NCBI RefSeq assembly: GCF_019175385.1
Contig: NC_083339.1
Location: 114,003,601 to 114,067,600, forward strand
Direction of reading: 5' to 3'
Source of the DNA: Lycium barbarum
Lineage: Eukaryota; Streptophyta; Magnoliopsida; Solanales; Solanaceae
DNA length: 64,000 nt
This document shows, one piece after another, positions 1 to 12,059 of the stretch. Position 1 is the first letter of the stretch. Each line of letters begins with the position of its first letter. Both the position numbers and the translations under genes were made by a program. The notes beneath the pieces are model-generated. The model saw only the letters and a program-made list of their open reading frames with translations, did not search any database and was not told the origin of the DNA.

Positions 1-2
1 AA

Positions 3-296
3 GAGGGTGCTGACAAAGGAAAGGTTGTTGCGGACGTGGGAAATTCAAGGAACAAGAAAAATTCAGCAAGTGACAAAGGTTGCTGGACTTGTGGAGGGCC
101 TCATTTGGCCAAGAGTTTCCCAAATCGTGAAATGGTGAATGTTATGCTTGCGGGGAGTGTAAATGCAAACGAAGAAGGTGGTGTAGTTGCTGCTTTGGCA
201 AACCCACTTGGTTTACTCTTGAACAATCATATTTCATTAGTGAACACGGTGGGGGAGTCATCTACAAAATCCTCATTCTTCGTTACTGCACATTGA
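3..296 (+). pseudogene. gag C-terminus with degenerate zinc knuckle (partial)
   Basis: The frame is open from the left edge. It has a basic Lys/Asn-rich stretch followed by a CCHC-like knuckle, CWTCGGPHLAKSFP, in which the last Cys of the CX2CX4HX4C pattern is replaced by Phe. The frame closes with TGA at 294-296, just before the protease. The protease starts in the +1 frame at about position 298, so at least one indel separates gag from pol in this copy. The product would be the nucleocapsid end of Gag, which packages element RNA. The role is taken from the family; only the knuckle remnant and its position are seen. Confidence 0.75.
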
Positions 297-297
297 G

Positions 298-3200
298 ATG
301 AAAGTTGACGATAAAGTGTTAGTGCCGATGGTGGATACTGGAGCTACTCACACTTTTATCGATGTCAAACTTGCTGCCAAATTCGGACTTAGACTGACAA
401 AGAGCCCGAATTATATGAAAACAGTGAACTAGGTGGCCCAATTGATTGAAGGTATGGCATATGACGTGAGGGTACTTGCTGGACCTTGGGCTGGAAAACA
501 CAGTTTGATGGTGATTCTGTTGGGAGATTTCGATATGATACTTGGAATCGACTTCTTGAGGAAGAACTGCTTCGTTCCAATGCCCCACTTGGACGGAGTG
601 ATGGTGATGCAAGAAAAGATGGCTGGGTTCATAAAGGCTGTTCATCCATATGGCGAGGCAGAAAAACTGAGTAAGTACAAGAGCCTCATTATTTCTACTA
701 TTTCTGTTGAGAAAGGCCTAAAGAAAGGCGAAGAAACTTTCCTTACTGCTTTGGTTAAGATAAAACCTGATGTCAAGGTAGAGGTGCCTGATTGCGTGGC
801 ACACGTTTTGGGGGAATTTAAAGATGTTATGCCACCCGAACTCCCTAAAACGTTGCCACCAAGGAGGGATATTGATCATAAGATTGAGTTGCTACTGGGT
901 TCTGTTGCTCTTGCACAAGCTCCTTATCGTATGGCTCCTAAGGAGTTGGCTGAATTGCGAAAACAATTGAATGAGTTGCTAGATGCGGGTTTGATTCAGC
1001 CCTCAAAGGCTCCCTGTGGTGCACCTGTTTTATTCCAAAGGAAACAGGATGGGTCGATGAGAATGTGTGTGGAATATCGAGCGCTGAACAAGGTGACTGT
1101 AAAGAACAAGTATCCTGTCCCATTGGTGCAGGACCTCATGGACAGGTTGTGCAAGGCAAGCTGGTTCACTAAGCTAGACCTCAGGTCTGGTTATTGGCAA
1201 GTAAGAATAGCTGAGGGTGATGAGTCAAAAACAACGTGTGTAACTAGATATGGCTCATATGAATTTCTTGTAATGCCGTTTGGGCTGACTAACGCCCCGA
1301 CCACTTTCTGTAATTTGATGAACAATGTTTTATTTGAGTACCTAGATGATTTTGTTGTGGTGTACTTAGATGACATTGTAATCTATAGCTGCTCGTTGGA
1401 AGAACATGTAAGCCATTTGAAAATGGTACTGTCTCGGTTGCGGGAGTACAAGATTTATGTGAAGATGGAGAAATGCGAGTTTGCTCGACAAGAAATCAAG
1501 TTTCTTGGGCACTTGGTCAGCCAGAACCAAGTGAGGATGGACCCAAAGAAAGTGCAGGCTATTGTTGATTGGCAGGCACCACGGAGTGTGAAGGACTTGA
1601 GGTCATTCCTTGGGTTAGCAAACTATTATCGCAAGTTCATTGCTGGGTATTCAAAGAAGGCTGTTGTTTTGACTGATTTGCTGAAAAAGAACGTGGTGTG
1701 GGTGTGGACTGAAAAATGTGATGGTGCGTTCAACTTGCTAAAGGAGGCCATTGCTTCAGAACCCATACTAAGGCTGCCTGATTTCGAATTTCCCTTTGAG
1801 GTGCATACTGATGCCTCTGACAAGGCTGTGGGAGGCGTGTTGGTGCAAGAAGGTCACCCCGTGACCTTTGAAAGCAGAAAGTTGAATGAAGCGGAACAAC
1901 GATACTCTACTCATGAGAAGGAGATGGTTGTTGTGGTGCATTGCTTGCAGACTTGGCGTGTATATCTGCTAGGGACAAAGTTTGTGGTGCGGACGAACAA
2001 TGTTGCTAATACTTACTTTAAAACGCAACGCAAGCTGAGTCCCACGCAGGCTCGTTGGCAAGAGTTCTTGGCTGAGTATGACTTCATGTGGGAGCATAAG
2101 CCGGGGAAACACAACCAAGTTGCTGATGCGTTGAGTAGAAAAGAGGTATTTGCTGCTATATATTCAATTTCTCGGTTAGAGTCTGATTTTATTGATAAGA
2201 TTAGACTGTGTGCTGCAAATGATTCATTATACACTAAGTTAATGAGTCAAGTTAAAGAGGGGACAGTGCGGAGGTATTGGATCGAGGATGATCTGCTCTA
2301 TTTCAAAGGGGGGAGGATCGTGGTACCTCAAGGTGGTGGATTGCGCAAAGAACTAATTAAATAGGTGCATGACACTACTTGGGCTGGGCATCCGGGTGTT
2401 GAACGGATGTTGGCATTGCTGTCTAGAGTGTATTTCTGGCCAAAGATGGAAGATGATGTTGAAGCTTATGTGAAAACTTGTCTGGTTTGTCAACTAGATA
2501 AGACTGAGCGCAAAAAGGAAGCAGGTTTGCTGCAGCCTCTTCCTATTCCTGAAAGTCCTTGGATGTCTGTTTCGATGGACTTTATTGGTGGGTTTCCGAA
2601 GGTAAACGGTATGGCATCAGTCATGGTGGTGGTGGAAAGGTTCTCAAAGTATGCTGTTTTTATTGCTGCCCCAGTTGTGTGTTCGTCGGATGTTGCTGCA
2701 GATTTGTTTTACAAAAATGTGGTTAAGTTCTTTGGTGTGCCAGCTGATATCATCAGTGATAGGGATATTCGGTTCACAGGTCGGTTTTGGACTGCTTTGT
2801 TTAATATGATGGGAACTGATTTGAAGTTTTCCACGGCGAACCATCCTCAAACTGATGGGCAAACTGAAAGAATTAATCACTTGTTGGAGGAATATCTGAG
2901 GCACTTTGTGACAGCAAGTCAGCGGAATGGGGTGGACTTATTGGACAGTGCACAATTTTGCTATAATTTGCACAAGTCGTCGGCCACGGAGATGAGCCTG
3001 TTTGAGTTAGTCCTAGGCAGACAGCCTATGACTCCGCTTGATGTTGCTAAGCAGAAAACTCAAGGGAAATGCCCTGTTGCCTATCGTTATGTCAGGGACA
3101 AGCAGGAAGTGCTTGCAGAGGCGCAAGACAGTTTGCGCAAGGCCCAGAAACGGATGAAAAAGTATGCAGACCAGCGTAGAAGAGCGTTGGAATTTAATGT

Positions 3201-3702
3201 TGGTGATCGGGTGCTGCTCAAGCTTACTCCCCAAATCTGGAAACAGATTACAAGTAAGTTTAGGCACCGCGGTTTAATCCCAAAATATGATGGACCATTT
3301 GAAGTAGTCCAGAAAGTTGGTGAAGTTGCTTATAGGTTGAAGCTGCCTGAAAGGTTGAAATTACACCCAACCTTCCATGTGAGCTTTTTGAAGCCTTATT
3401 ATGAAGATGCTGATGATCCGGAAAAGAACCAGTCAAAGAGAGCACCGGCTGTGGTGCGCACACAGTTTGATGCTGAAATTGAAAAGATATTGGATCACCG
3501 GGTACTTGGTGTCAAGAAGAATAGGCGGACAGAATTTCTGATTCAGTGGAAGGGTAAGCAAGAAGCTGATGCTACTTGGGAAAAGACTAAGTCACTTTGG
3601 CAGTTCGACAAGCAATTGGAGGACTACCTGAAAACAGCCTCGACGAGGGCGTCGAGTTCAACTGGTGGGGGTGGTTTGTTAGACCCCCAAGTTCGGACTT
3701 AG
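298..3702 (+). pseudogene. gypsy pol: protease, RT, RNase H, integrase, chromodomain (two stops)
   Basis: One continuous reading frame is broken by TAG codons at 430-432 and 2362-2364. The protease motif VDTGATHTFID lies at about 337-369. RT follows with conserved blocks ending in the catalytic box [10 protein letters not shown] (about 1360-1390). RNase H shows HTDAS and HEKE, but at the usual third catalytic Asp the sequence reads RTNNVA, so Asn replaces Asp. Integrase shows an HHCC zinc region ending CLVCQ, then SMDF, SDRD and TERINHLLEEY for D,D,E. The chromodomain (EKILDHR to WKGKQEADATWEK) sits at about 3475-3590. The stop at 3702 probably lies inside the LTR start, as in several chromoviruses. 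The copy is non-functional as written. Confidence 0.93.
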
Positions 3703-4564
3703 ATGCATGCGGGCGAAGGCGGTGTCAAGGGCTTGTACATTGCCCCTTGACATGGGCCTATGTGGGTGTTGAAAGAAATGTGCGGGGTTGCATGCCTATG
3801 GCATGGTGTGCAGCTAAGTCAAGGTGCTTGGGTGTTGGCAGAGCAGCTTGACGAATGTCAGTGGCACGAACAGGCGCATGGCACCAGACGGGCATGCGTG
3901 CAGGCAGTAGGTTGGCACCGGCAGACATGGGCATTGACATGGGCTGGCTGGGGCCAAGGCAGATGGGCATGGTAAATGGTTGGCATGGTGTTGGCATAAA
4001 GATGGGCGAAAAATATTCTAAGTGTTGGGCGAAGCTATGAGGCGAAAATCAGGCTAAGGCACGCGCGAGACACATGACCGAGGCAGGTGCGCGGCACATG
4101 AGCGAGGCATGCGCGCGGCACATGCGTCGGTTACACAGTGTGCGCGGCATGTGCGACGGTTATGCTCGGTTTTTGAAAGGCTTTGCCCACATGGGCGAAA
4201 TTCTAGGCCTAGAATCTGTATGCCATTATCCCATTGTAACTGCTGGCACATGCCATGCACGCCCCTCCCCTTGTAACTGCTTGTAACTGCCCCTGGCAGG
4301 TTTTGTAAGTAGTCAGAATTTGGCTAAGGCATTGATCAGTTTTGTAAGCCTCCAAATTCGTGAGTCCTTTTGTATATCTGAGAGATAATAAAAAGGTTGG
4401 GCGTTGCCCGTAAATTGTGTGTGTTCCTTTCATTGTGATTGACACGAAATTAAATCTAAGTGTTAAGAAGTGAGCGTGTGTGCGAAGGCTGAAGTTGGCT
4501 GTGACGCTGACTGCCGAGCAATGGTGACGCTGAAAAAAAATCACCCCTGTTTCAGTTACCTACA
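3677..4564 (+). repeat. Probable 3' LTR of the chromovirus
   Basis: A G-rich tract (GGTGGGGGTGG at 3664-3674) could be the polypurine tract, and it is followed by TG at 3677. The following non-coding sequence contains an AATAAAAAGG element near 4387-4396 and ends before ordinary AT-rich DNA near 4564 (CCTACA). No second LTR is in the window to align with, so both ends are estimates. Short tandem motifs containing GCGCGGCACATG recur at 4080-4150. Confidence 0.5.
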
Positions 4565-6869
4565 CCAACCCATTGATTTAACATTAGCCTAAGTACATCT
4601 TATAAAATTGGTCCTCCAATCCCTGTCTATCGCTTAATTACATCGGTAATTTATTCATATAAATTTGGGAGTTAACATTAATTTGACCCCTTAAAACCTA
4701 ATCAATTAATTTTCTCTAGTTTTCCAAAATTTAGATAAAGCAATGAATGTGTTTGGATTTTTTTCCTTTTTTTTTTTAACGATGTGTTTAGTTTGCCCTC
4801 CTAACTCGATACAAGAATATATAATACAACGAGGTTTGCAGCATATATTAGTATCTCATTAAGGATCCCAACGAATAGTAAACGGGGTAGGAAATACTGA
4901 ACTCATCTCACCATATCTTGTGCACCAAATCATGAATAGTGTAATAGTACTATAATCTATTTAGGTAATTGGGTAATACATAAATTAAACCATGTGGGGT
5001 AAATTAAACGCGTCATTATTTTATAATCTCACCGTTGTTGTTTGGCCTCTATTATTTAATGTGCAATGGAAGTAGTTTGGTAAAGTCCATTTAAACAATA
5101 AAAAATATTAATTGACCCGAGCTATCTTTTTCCTTTGTACTAAAAAACAATTTAGGAAACGTTACTCTCTACTTTTCCTTTCTTGAAAAAATAGTTTCTC
5201 TTTACCTACGATATATATATATCCTCAGCATTTGTTATTCACTAATCTGTTTTTTCAAGAGTATAATCTCTGTTTAGGTAAACAAAACCTTAATATATAC
5301 CAATGAATTTTAGTTTTCTGCACATGGTATGTAGAAAAAGATACTGAACTAATTAATGCCAATAAATTTAAGCTACTTCGTTTTTGTGATTGTGAATAGA
5401 AAGGTTTTACAATAAATATGGAGTTTTATATGCATTTTAAGTTTTGATTATTCTTCATGGCTGAATAAGAAGATAGGTTGACATGAACGTGATTAGTTTC
5501 GACAACTATTTAAGTTATAAATATTTTCAACTGGGGTTAGTATAGAAATTTGGACTTTAGTCTATCTTAATATTCACAAGTTACAACCTGTCAAGGGCTT
5601 TAATATTTATACTCCTTGGTTTCCTCTCTGTTGTTTTCTAGAACATAGGGGTGTCCAAAATTCATAATGATATGACAAATCATTGTGGTTTGTCTACTTC
5701 AGCAAGTAATACAACTGTGGTATCATCAATAATTTGAAATTTTAGCTCGGTCTCAATCGTTCTTTTGAGGAAAGAGTAAACTGAAATATAATGGTAATGT
5801 AAAAAGTCAAATGGAAGATGATATTTTTGAAAGGTTCGACGTTTGAAGATTATCAAAGATAATAGGTATTTGGATACTCAGAAAAAAGAATTAGGACAAC
5901 AGACAAGGATAAAAATTGGAAAAAGAAATAGGATATAAGGAATTAGACGTGGGAGTATTCTGCCTACTTGCAGGATATTTAGTGCTATCACCCTATTGAG
6001 GTTATTATTGAAGATTGTAAATACTTATCGGAAGCCAACAAAACATATATTATACATATATGGAGAAAGGCAAACAAACATGCTAGCGAATGAATTAAGG
6101 TGACATACATTAAGAAGATTTTTCAATTTGGGAATATGCGGTCAAAGTAACTAATGTTTTTGCGCCTGACAGATTTAAATGGCGTAACTTATAATGAAAG
6201 ATTCTAATATCTATATTTAATATCTTCAAATGTACCCATTTTATTTTTATTTTTTGGAATTTTTCTCCAATATATTGGCTCGGACTATTTGTCAGCAAGA
6301 GAATAGAAGAACTCTTCTGCTGTTTCCAATAGTTAAGACTTTTATGTTGAGGAGAAACTTCATTGGTCATTTAGAAAAGGTTAAGTTAATGGATTGGCTG
6401 AGATTGAGGAGAAACTTCATTGGTCATTTAGAAAAGGTTAAGTTAATGGATTGGCTGAGATTTTCTCGAAGTTGTTATCCATGAACAGGCTTGTGGTTGA
6501 AGAAAAAGAGAGACTAGAGGGAAGTAGTTGGAAGGATTTCCAGAACAAGAATTCCTAAAATTGTAGAATTGAACCTATATTATGACATAATCTAACAAAT
6601 TAATCTTCACCGACAACACTAAAATGGTCCCGAAGTTATTGGTGGATATTCCTAAATTATTTTCTTATCACTTGAACTTCAAAATATGTGAGAACACACT
6701 ATTTGGCAATTTAAACAGAGTCTAAAGCATGCGCAAATGATGATTAAGTATCCTTAATTTGTGATTCGATCGATGGTTGTAAAACTGACAACGACAGGAA
6801 AAAGCATTGAGTTTTAAGTTCTACGCATTGTAAAAGAATTATACTTACACACGTCACTTATATAAATTA
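4565..6869. other. Intergenic AT-rich DNA, no gene recognised
   Basis: No open frame here shows a recognisable domain, splice pattern or coding bias. Apart from the 57-bp duplication listed separately I see no element ends. Confidence 0.6.
6347..6460. repeat. Perfect 57-bp tandem duplication
   Basis: Two head-to-tail copies, 6347-6403 and 6404-6460, are identical; each begins TTGAGGAGAAAC and ends GGCTGAGA. The unit is 19 codons long, so a small + frame runs through both, but no known domain is visible and I do not call a gene. Identity of the two copies suggests a recent duplication. Confidence 0.9.
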
Positions 6870-7226
6870 CTTCATCCGTCCCATAATAAGTGTCACCTTA
6901 ATCAAAAACACGCATATTAAGAAACCAATAATAAAATATGAAGTTTACTAAATTACCCCTATATAATAAAAATAAATTATTTTTTCTTTTTGATTAGAGC
7001 ATGCACAAGTAGTAATCCTTTTGACATTGGAAATCCAACAATATCAAGTTGCTATGTGGCTCTTTCAATCATCATTTAAATATTACTTTAACTTGTCAGT
7101 TTTTGTCTAAGGGTACAGTTGAAAAAAACAAACCAATTTATGTCTTGATTTCATAAAGTGACACTTATTATGGGACAATTTTATTTTATTTTTGCTAAGG
7201 TGACACTTATTATGGGACGGGGGGAG
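6870..7226. mobile_element. Stowaway-like MITE (TA target)
   Basis: The termini are inverted: CTTCATCCGTCCCATAATAA on the left mirrors TTATTATGGGACGGGGGGAG on the right, the typical 'CTCCGTCCCA' end of Tc1/mariner-derived Stowaway MITEs. TA dinucleotides flank both ends (6868-6869 and 7227-7228). A second internal copy of the right terminus (GTGACACTTATTATGGGAC) lies near 7159. It is non-coding, so any mobility would need a transposase from elsewhere. Confidence 0.85.
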
Positions 7227-7611
7227 TACTATGTAATTACAGGTATTTCTTGATAAATATTAATTGACAATCTGATAAAATTAAAGAATAACTAACATGT
7301 TATCACAGATTAAAATTCACTATCAGCTATATAGAGAGATAATATAAAATAATCTTTATATGTCAATGTTTATAACTTAAATCCAGGAACAAATATGTTA
7401 TTTAAGCTTTCGGATCCTTTTGTAAAGTAATTACCTCATTAAGTCTTGAAATTAAAACGAAGAAGATGAATATAAAATAAACTAAATCAAGCTAGAGCCT
7501 GTTTGGATTGGCTTATTTTAGGTGCTTTTAAGCCAAAATAGCTTTTAAGTACTTTTGTAGTATTTAAATAAAATAAAAAAATGTTTTTAAACACTTATTT
7601 TTAAGTTAAAA

Positions 7612-9463
7612 TCAATATATATATAATAAAGCTAGGAATAGAAAAAGTGATGTGGCACCTCTCTTTGGTTAAGAAACACAATTATATTTTTTCTCCTTTT
7701 TTTGGACTTTTCTCTAAATTTTTTTTTTTTTATCATTTATGTGCTATGTTAAATAATCTCAAAGTCATTCCTTTAACTCTCTTAATTAAATTAAATATGC
7801 AATGTCAAAATTTAAAAGAATCATCTCTTTAACTCTCTTAGTATTATTCCCACGATCCATCAATTGAATAAAAATTAATTGTTGCTCTTAAATACTAGCC
7901 CATAAATGGGTACTTTAAATTCTCTATTTTTATGCTCTTTTGTCACCTATTATTATTACCCTATTTTTAAGACCTTCGTTATCCATCATCAGAATAGTTG
8001 TAGACTTACATCAAATATATATGTAGCACTCAAAAGTTCTCATCAATTTTTTTTATCCACCATTTGATACTGATAAGTAACACATTTTATCAACTTTCCC
8101 ACTAATCTTGTTGGTCATTCCTTCTGATCTCAGGTGATTAGTTCTTTTAAATTTTGTGTTTCGGCTTTCTTTTTTTCTTTTTGAAATATTTATATAATAT
8201 CATACTGTTACTTCTTAAATGTTTGTGGATTTTTGCAAGTTGAAAATAGGTTACTAATGGGGTTATATGTGGATATAATTTTATCCTATTTTTGTTTGGT
8301 AAGTTATCGGTATGTTTTTATTGGCGAATTGATATAATTTTCTTATGTTACTTTCTTCTTTTTTTGCTTTCTATTTTAATCTCTAACGTGTATGAACTTT
8401 CTTGAATCGAATGCAGGTTTTTCCAGGCACTATAGTTTTTTGTGTCAATTGACTAATGGGGTTATATGTGGATGTAATTTTACCCTATTTTTGTTTGGTA
8501 AGTTGTCGGTCTGTTTTTGTTGGCAAATTAATATGATTTTGTATGTTTTTCCAGGTACTAAAGTTTTTTGTGCCGATCGTTTTCTATCTTTTAAAAAAAA
8601 AACAATTTGTCTTCTCATTCCTCTATTCTATAAATAATATAAGCATGCCTTTGTTGGACACCTACTAAAGTAAGATATCAACAATAGTAAGTGAAGATGT
8701 TATTTTAAAATAATCTTTACCAAATAATTTTACGTATTTTCAATTGAAAAAAGAATTAGTTAATGATAAATTTCTCAGTAGTCGAAAGGATTGTCAATGA
8801 AATTGAAGCTTGAATATTCAATTGTTTTTTGAGTTGTCTCTCCCTTTTAATGATGTCATGTATTGAATTTGTAGGAACTTTTTTAAAAAATAAATGAACA
8901 ACTTTTTTAGATTTTATAACTTTTAGTGTAGCATCGATATTTTTAGGACGGAAAAAGAGTAGCTTTAGAGTGGAGTAGTCGGTTATAAAAATGAGATATT
9001 CCAATGAGAAAAGAGCATAAAAATAGAGAATTTTTCTTAAAATAAATGGGCAAGGAAGCAAGAAAGAAGAAGAAGAAGAAGGAGGAGGAGGAGAAGGGGG
9101 AAAAGGAAAAAAATAAAGCTAAAATTAACGAAACAGATTTCATTTGTGTTTACCTCCCTTTCCATATTATTTTTGGAGTTGACGTTGTTGGTGATGCAAG
9201 ATAGAGAAAAAGAGTTAGATAAATACTTAATATATTAAATAAAAAGGAAAATTCATCCATATATATTATTATTATTATATAAAATTCAAGTATTTTTGAA
9301 TGATTGAAAAGTAAAAATTCATAATTGATAAAAATTAAAGAAAAAGGAAAATAAGTGACAATAATAAATCAGCTTAGAACTTAAAATGTAATCTATTTTG
9401 AATTAGAAAAGAAGATATTAAAAAAAAAATTATGATCACGCGAAGTACGAATCAATTCACTAG
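7612..9463 (+). mobile_element. Non-autonomous Helitron inside the Tourist MITE
   Basis: The 5' end reads TCAATATATATATAATAAAG (starts TC) followed by the GCTAGGAATAGAAAAAGTGA block I associate with plant Helitrons. The 3' end reads CGCGAAGTACGAATCAATTC then ACTAG, giving a short GC hairpin followed by CTAG. The insertion lies between A (7611) and T (9464), the canonical Helitron target, and excision rejoins the surrounding MITE. No Rep/helicase frame is present, so it is non-autonomous. Confidence 0.75.
8253..8545. repeat. Diverged direct repeat (about 95 bp, period 199) inside the Helitron
   Basis: ACTAATGGGGTTATATGTGG occurs at 8253 and 8452. Similarity continues about 95 bp through TTTTTGTTTGGTAAGTT. 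A second shared block, TTTTTCCAGG..ACTA.AGTTTTTTGTG, follows at 8418 and 8548. It is non-coding and probably arose by internal duplication during Helitron amplification. Confidence 0.7.
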
Positions 9464-10154
9464 TAACAAAATAAGCTAAAAGTCATTAGCTAAAATTTGT
9501 AACTTATGACTTTTGGCTTATGAGTCAAAAGTCATAAGCCAATTCAAACGGGCTCGTAGTGATCCGATCCTTTTTGTTTCTTATTTATCTTCTTTTTCCT
9601 TTAATAAATGAGAGTGTGCAGCTGAAGACAGCACTTGCTTGACGTCCCTGCTTACTTGTTTATTTTTACCCCTGATTTTGCTTTTATTTGCACTTAGTTT
9701 ATATCTTTTTTTCGTAAATAAAACTGCTTTGGAGCCCATTATGGTAATTAAAAAATAGGCCGCTGTGTACTTATTTTTTGCTTGAGCAGCTTTACGTGAA
9801 ACGTGGGCCCACTTAATTTCCTTACTCTTCTGCATTCGGCAAATTCTTACAATTTCTCAATGGTAATATTCTCACCAAAAAGTAGCTTTATTAGATTTAT
9901 CTAATGTTCATGATAGTGTTTTTCCTTACTATTGTAGAAAAAGTATTACAACTTCAAAATAATCCTCATCTAAACATGCTTATATTTTTCTAGGATACAA
10001 TCTTTTAGCAAATATGACAGAAAATGTGAAGGAAATTTTAAATCTTTAATTTAATAATTTAATTTCACACAAATATGTAACTTATTTTAGATGATAAGTT
10101 TAAAAATTATTTAATAAACACCACTTTAAAAATTAAATTTGGGATTGCATATTA

Positions 10155-10187
10155 AGCCCGTGCACAGCACAGATTTCTTCCGACTAG
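10155..10187 (+). mobile_element. Helitron 3' terminus (5' end not found)
   Basis: AAGCCCGTGCACAGCACAGA then TTCTTCCGACTAG, followed by T, fits a Helitron 3' end: a GC-rich imperfect hairpin about a dozen bases before CTAG at 10184-10187. The matching TC start was not identified; 9556-10154 otherwise shows nothing recognisable. Confidence 0.55.
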
Positions 10188-11439
10188 TACTATTATAGAA
10201 GAGCCGGTTGAGAGCTGTTCTTGACATGTCAGTTTTTGGTCTATTTTGATTTATAATTGGCTTTTTAGTCATTTGCTCTATTATTGGATGCTACGTGGCT
10301 TTCATGCCTTGCCACTAGCACATACTTCTACTCCAGCACATGCACGTGGAGTTTCTTCTTTTCAAATTGCTCTTCCAAACCAGGTAGTTAGCTAACTACT
10401 TCAAAATTTAGCCAATTGTTCTTTTTTTCTTTTTCTTTTTAGTATATGGGAAAGGAAGGAGTTTTGTATTTAGCTTACATCACAAGATGCAGTTCAAGTT
10501 AGTTCTAAAAAAAATGCAACCTAATAAGTAAGAGTTTTAGAAAATATTAAACAAGACAATAATTCAAAATTAAAATGTAAAGTTCAAGATCTAAATTTTA
10601 ATATCTCTACCCTAAATCTTTAATCTCAAATTTCTAATCCTAAACTCTACATCTTAAACCCTAAATCTTATTGTACCCTAAATTATATTGTAAAAGTTTA
10701 ATCTTAAACAATAAATACCTAAATTGCAAATATAAACTTTTAGGCTCAAATATAAACACACTACACAAAAATGGAAAATTTACGGAGGTTAAAAGTTGCA
10801 ATTCGCGAAGGTTTCGTGTTTCATTTTATGTAAATATGTCTCACTACATATAAATTTAAGAAAGAAATAATATATTTGAGATTTGTTTTTTAAACGTGTC
10901 ATATCGTTTTGTGACTTTTGTCTGGTCGTAAAAGCTTGTCATTAAGAGAGATGGAAAATGTAAAGTTGAGTACCCTACATATTTTGTTGTTTATATGCAA
11001 ATGTATTTGATATTGTATACCATAATGCTTGATGTATGTGCTTTTTCATTCCTTGCATATATATATAATGTTTATTGTAATATATACTTTTTTTTTTTTT
11101 GAAGTTAATAAACTCGGGAGTTTGAGAAGGCCACTAGCTTTTTGAGTAATCTAATACACCTTTAAACCCCGTTTAAGGAAATTCTTTGATTTATCAACAA
11201 AAAGATCTCCACGAGTGTTGTGATAAGAAATTGTAGAACGATCGATTGAAATTTTCCAACTCGGATATTGATTAAAGTACGATAATAAATTTTCTTTGTG
11301 AACAATAGTTAATTCTTCACTAATCTTTTGTAGATTATCAAAGTTCACTAAAATTTTCAAATTTCCTCTGCTTAATTAATCCGAAATAGTTTGTTAGTAT
11401 CATTGTCGGGCCGTGCTTGCACGGGCTAATCGCATCTAA
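10188..11439 (+). mobile_element. Candidate second Helitron
   Basis: The 3' end is clear: CCGTGCTTGCACGG forms a perfect 6-bp hairpin, then GCTAATCGCAT and CTAA (11436-11439) before T. The proposed 5' end, TACTATTATAGAAGAG, directly abuts the previous Helitron's CTAG and resembles a Helitron start but lacks the leading C of TC. No transposition gene is seen. The two Helitrons may be head-to-tail. Confidence 0.45.
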
Positions 11440-11829
11440 TTCTTAAATAAATGTTCTGTTTTCACCATCTTTAGTTTTTGGCTTACCCTAATGCAAATAC
11501 ACATGATGATCAACAGTTAGGTGTTTCAGTGAATCTAATGAGTGAGGACATAAGAAACAGTTATTGGTTTCTGTCAAGTAGGTTTAAGCATGATAAATGA
11601 CACAATTGATACATATATTATATGTGCAAGAACTCATTTGTCTCTCTAGTTCATGGCTCTAGCTAGCTCCCAAAAATTCTCTGAGACGGACAACAATTCT
11701 AATTGATTATATCTTTCTTCACTTTCACTTTCCTTTGGTTGAGGAATTATTTTATTTGGAAGAGGGACCAGACAAATAGTCCCTTTTTTAATTTTTCATT
11801 AAGTGGTTTGTTTTTATTGAACTTAATTA
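11440..11829. other. Spacer upstream of the MYB gene, nothing recognised
   Basis: AT-rich DNA without supported genes or element ends; it lies 400-800 bp upstream of the MYB start and may hold distal promoter sequence. Confidence 0.5.
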
Positions 11830-12032
11830 GAGCCTGTTTGGATGGGCTTATGCCTATAAGTTGCAAACAGCTTATAAGCTATATAAGCTGCTTTAGATAA
11901 GTAAAGTCAAATGAGCCCAATTATTTTTTTGAGTTTATTTTAAGCACAAAATGACTTTAAGCTGGTCAGTCAAACACTCAAAAAAGCTGAAAAGAGCTTA
12001 TAAGCAACTTATAAGTCAATCCAAACGGGCTC
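11830..12032. mobile_element. Tourist-like MITE in the MYB promoter
   Basis: The termini GAGCCTGTTTGGATGGGCTT and AAGTCAATCCAAACGGGCTC are inverted, and a perfect TTA duplication flanks them (11827-11829, 12033-12035). At 203 bp it is a complete short copy. It ends 28 bp before a TATA-like sequence and 198 bp before the MYB start codon, so it forms the proximal upstream promoter of that gene. Confidence 0.9.
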
Positions 12033-12059
12033 TTAGTATAAGTCTCAGCTAATCCTTCC

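Larger units (their letters stand above)
1..4564 (+). mobile_element. Ty3/gypsy chromovirus, 5'-truncated by window edge, decayed
   Basis: This is the 3' two-thirds of an LTR retrotransposon. In order it shows a Gag zinc-knuckle remnant, an aspartic protease, reverse transcriptase, RNase H, integrase and a C-terminal chromodomain, then a probable 3' LTR. That order (integrase after RNase H) defines Ty3/gypsy, and the chromodomain defines the chromovirus branch. The tail of the polyprotein and the RNase H style resemble the Galadriel/Monkey clade, but I assign the clade only from memory of family features. The coding part has one frameshift and two in-frame stops, so this copy cannot make its own polyprotein. 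The 5' LTR, primer binding site and most of gag lie left of the window, so LTR divergence and target duplication cannot be read here. Confidence 0.93.
7495..9555. mobile_element. Tourist-like MITE, split by a Helitron
   Basis: The left end GAGCCTGTTTGGATTGGCTT (7495) and right end AGCCAATTCAAACGGGCTC (to 9555) are the inverted termini of the Tourist family found five times in this window. Host flanks are CTA/GTA, a near-match 3-bp duplication. Removing the Helitron at 7612-9463 leaves 117 + 92 bp, the size of the uninterrupted copies at 11830, 40556 and 42117. PIF/Harbinger ancestry follows from the 3-bp target and terminal sequence. Confidence 0.8.
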
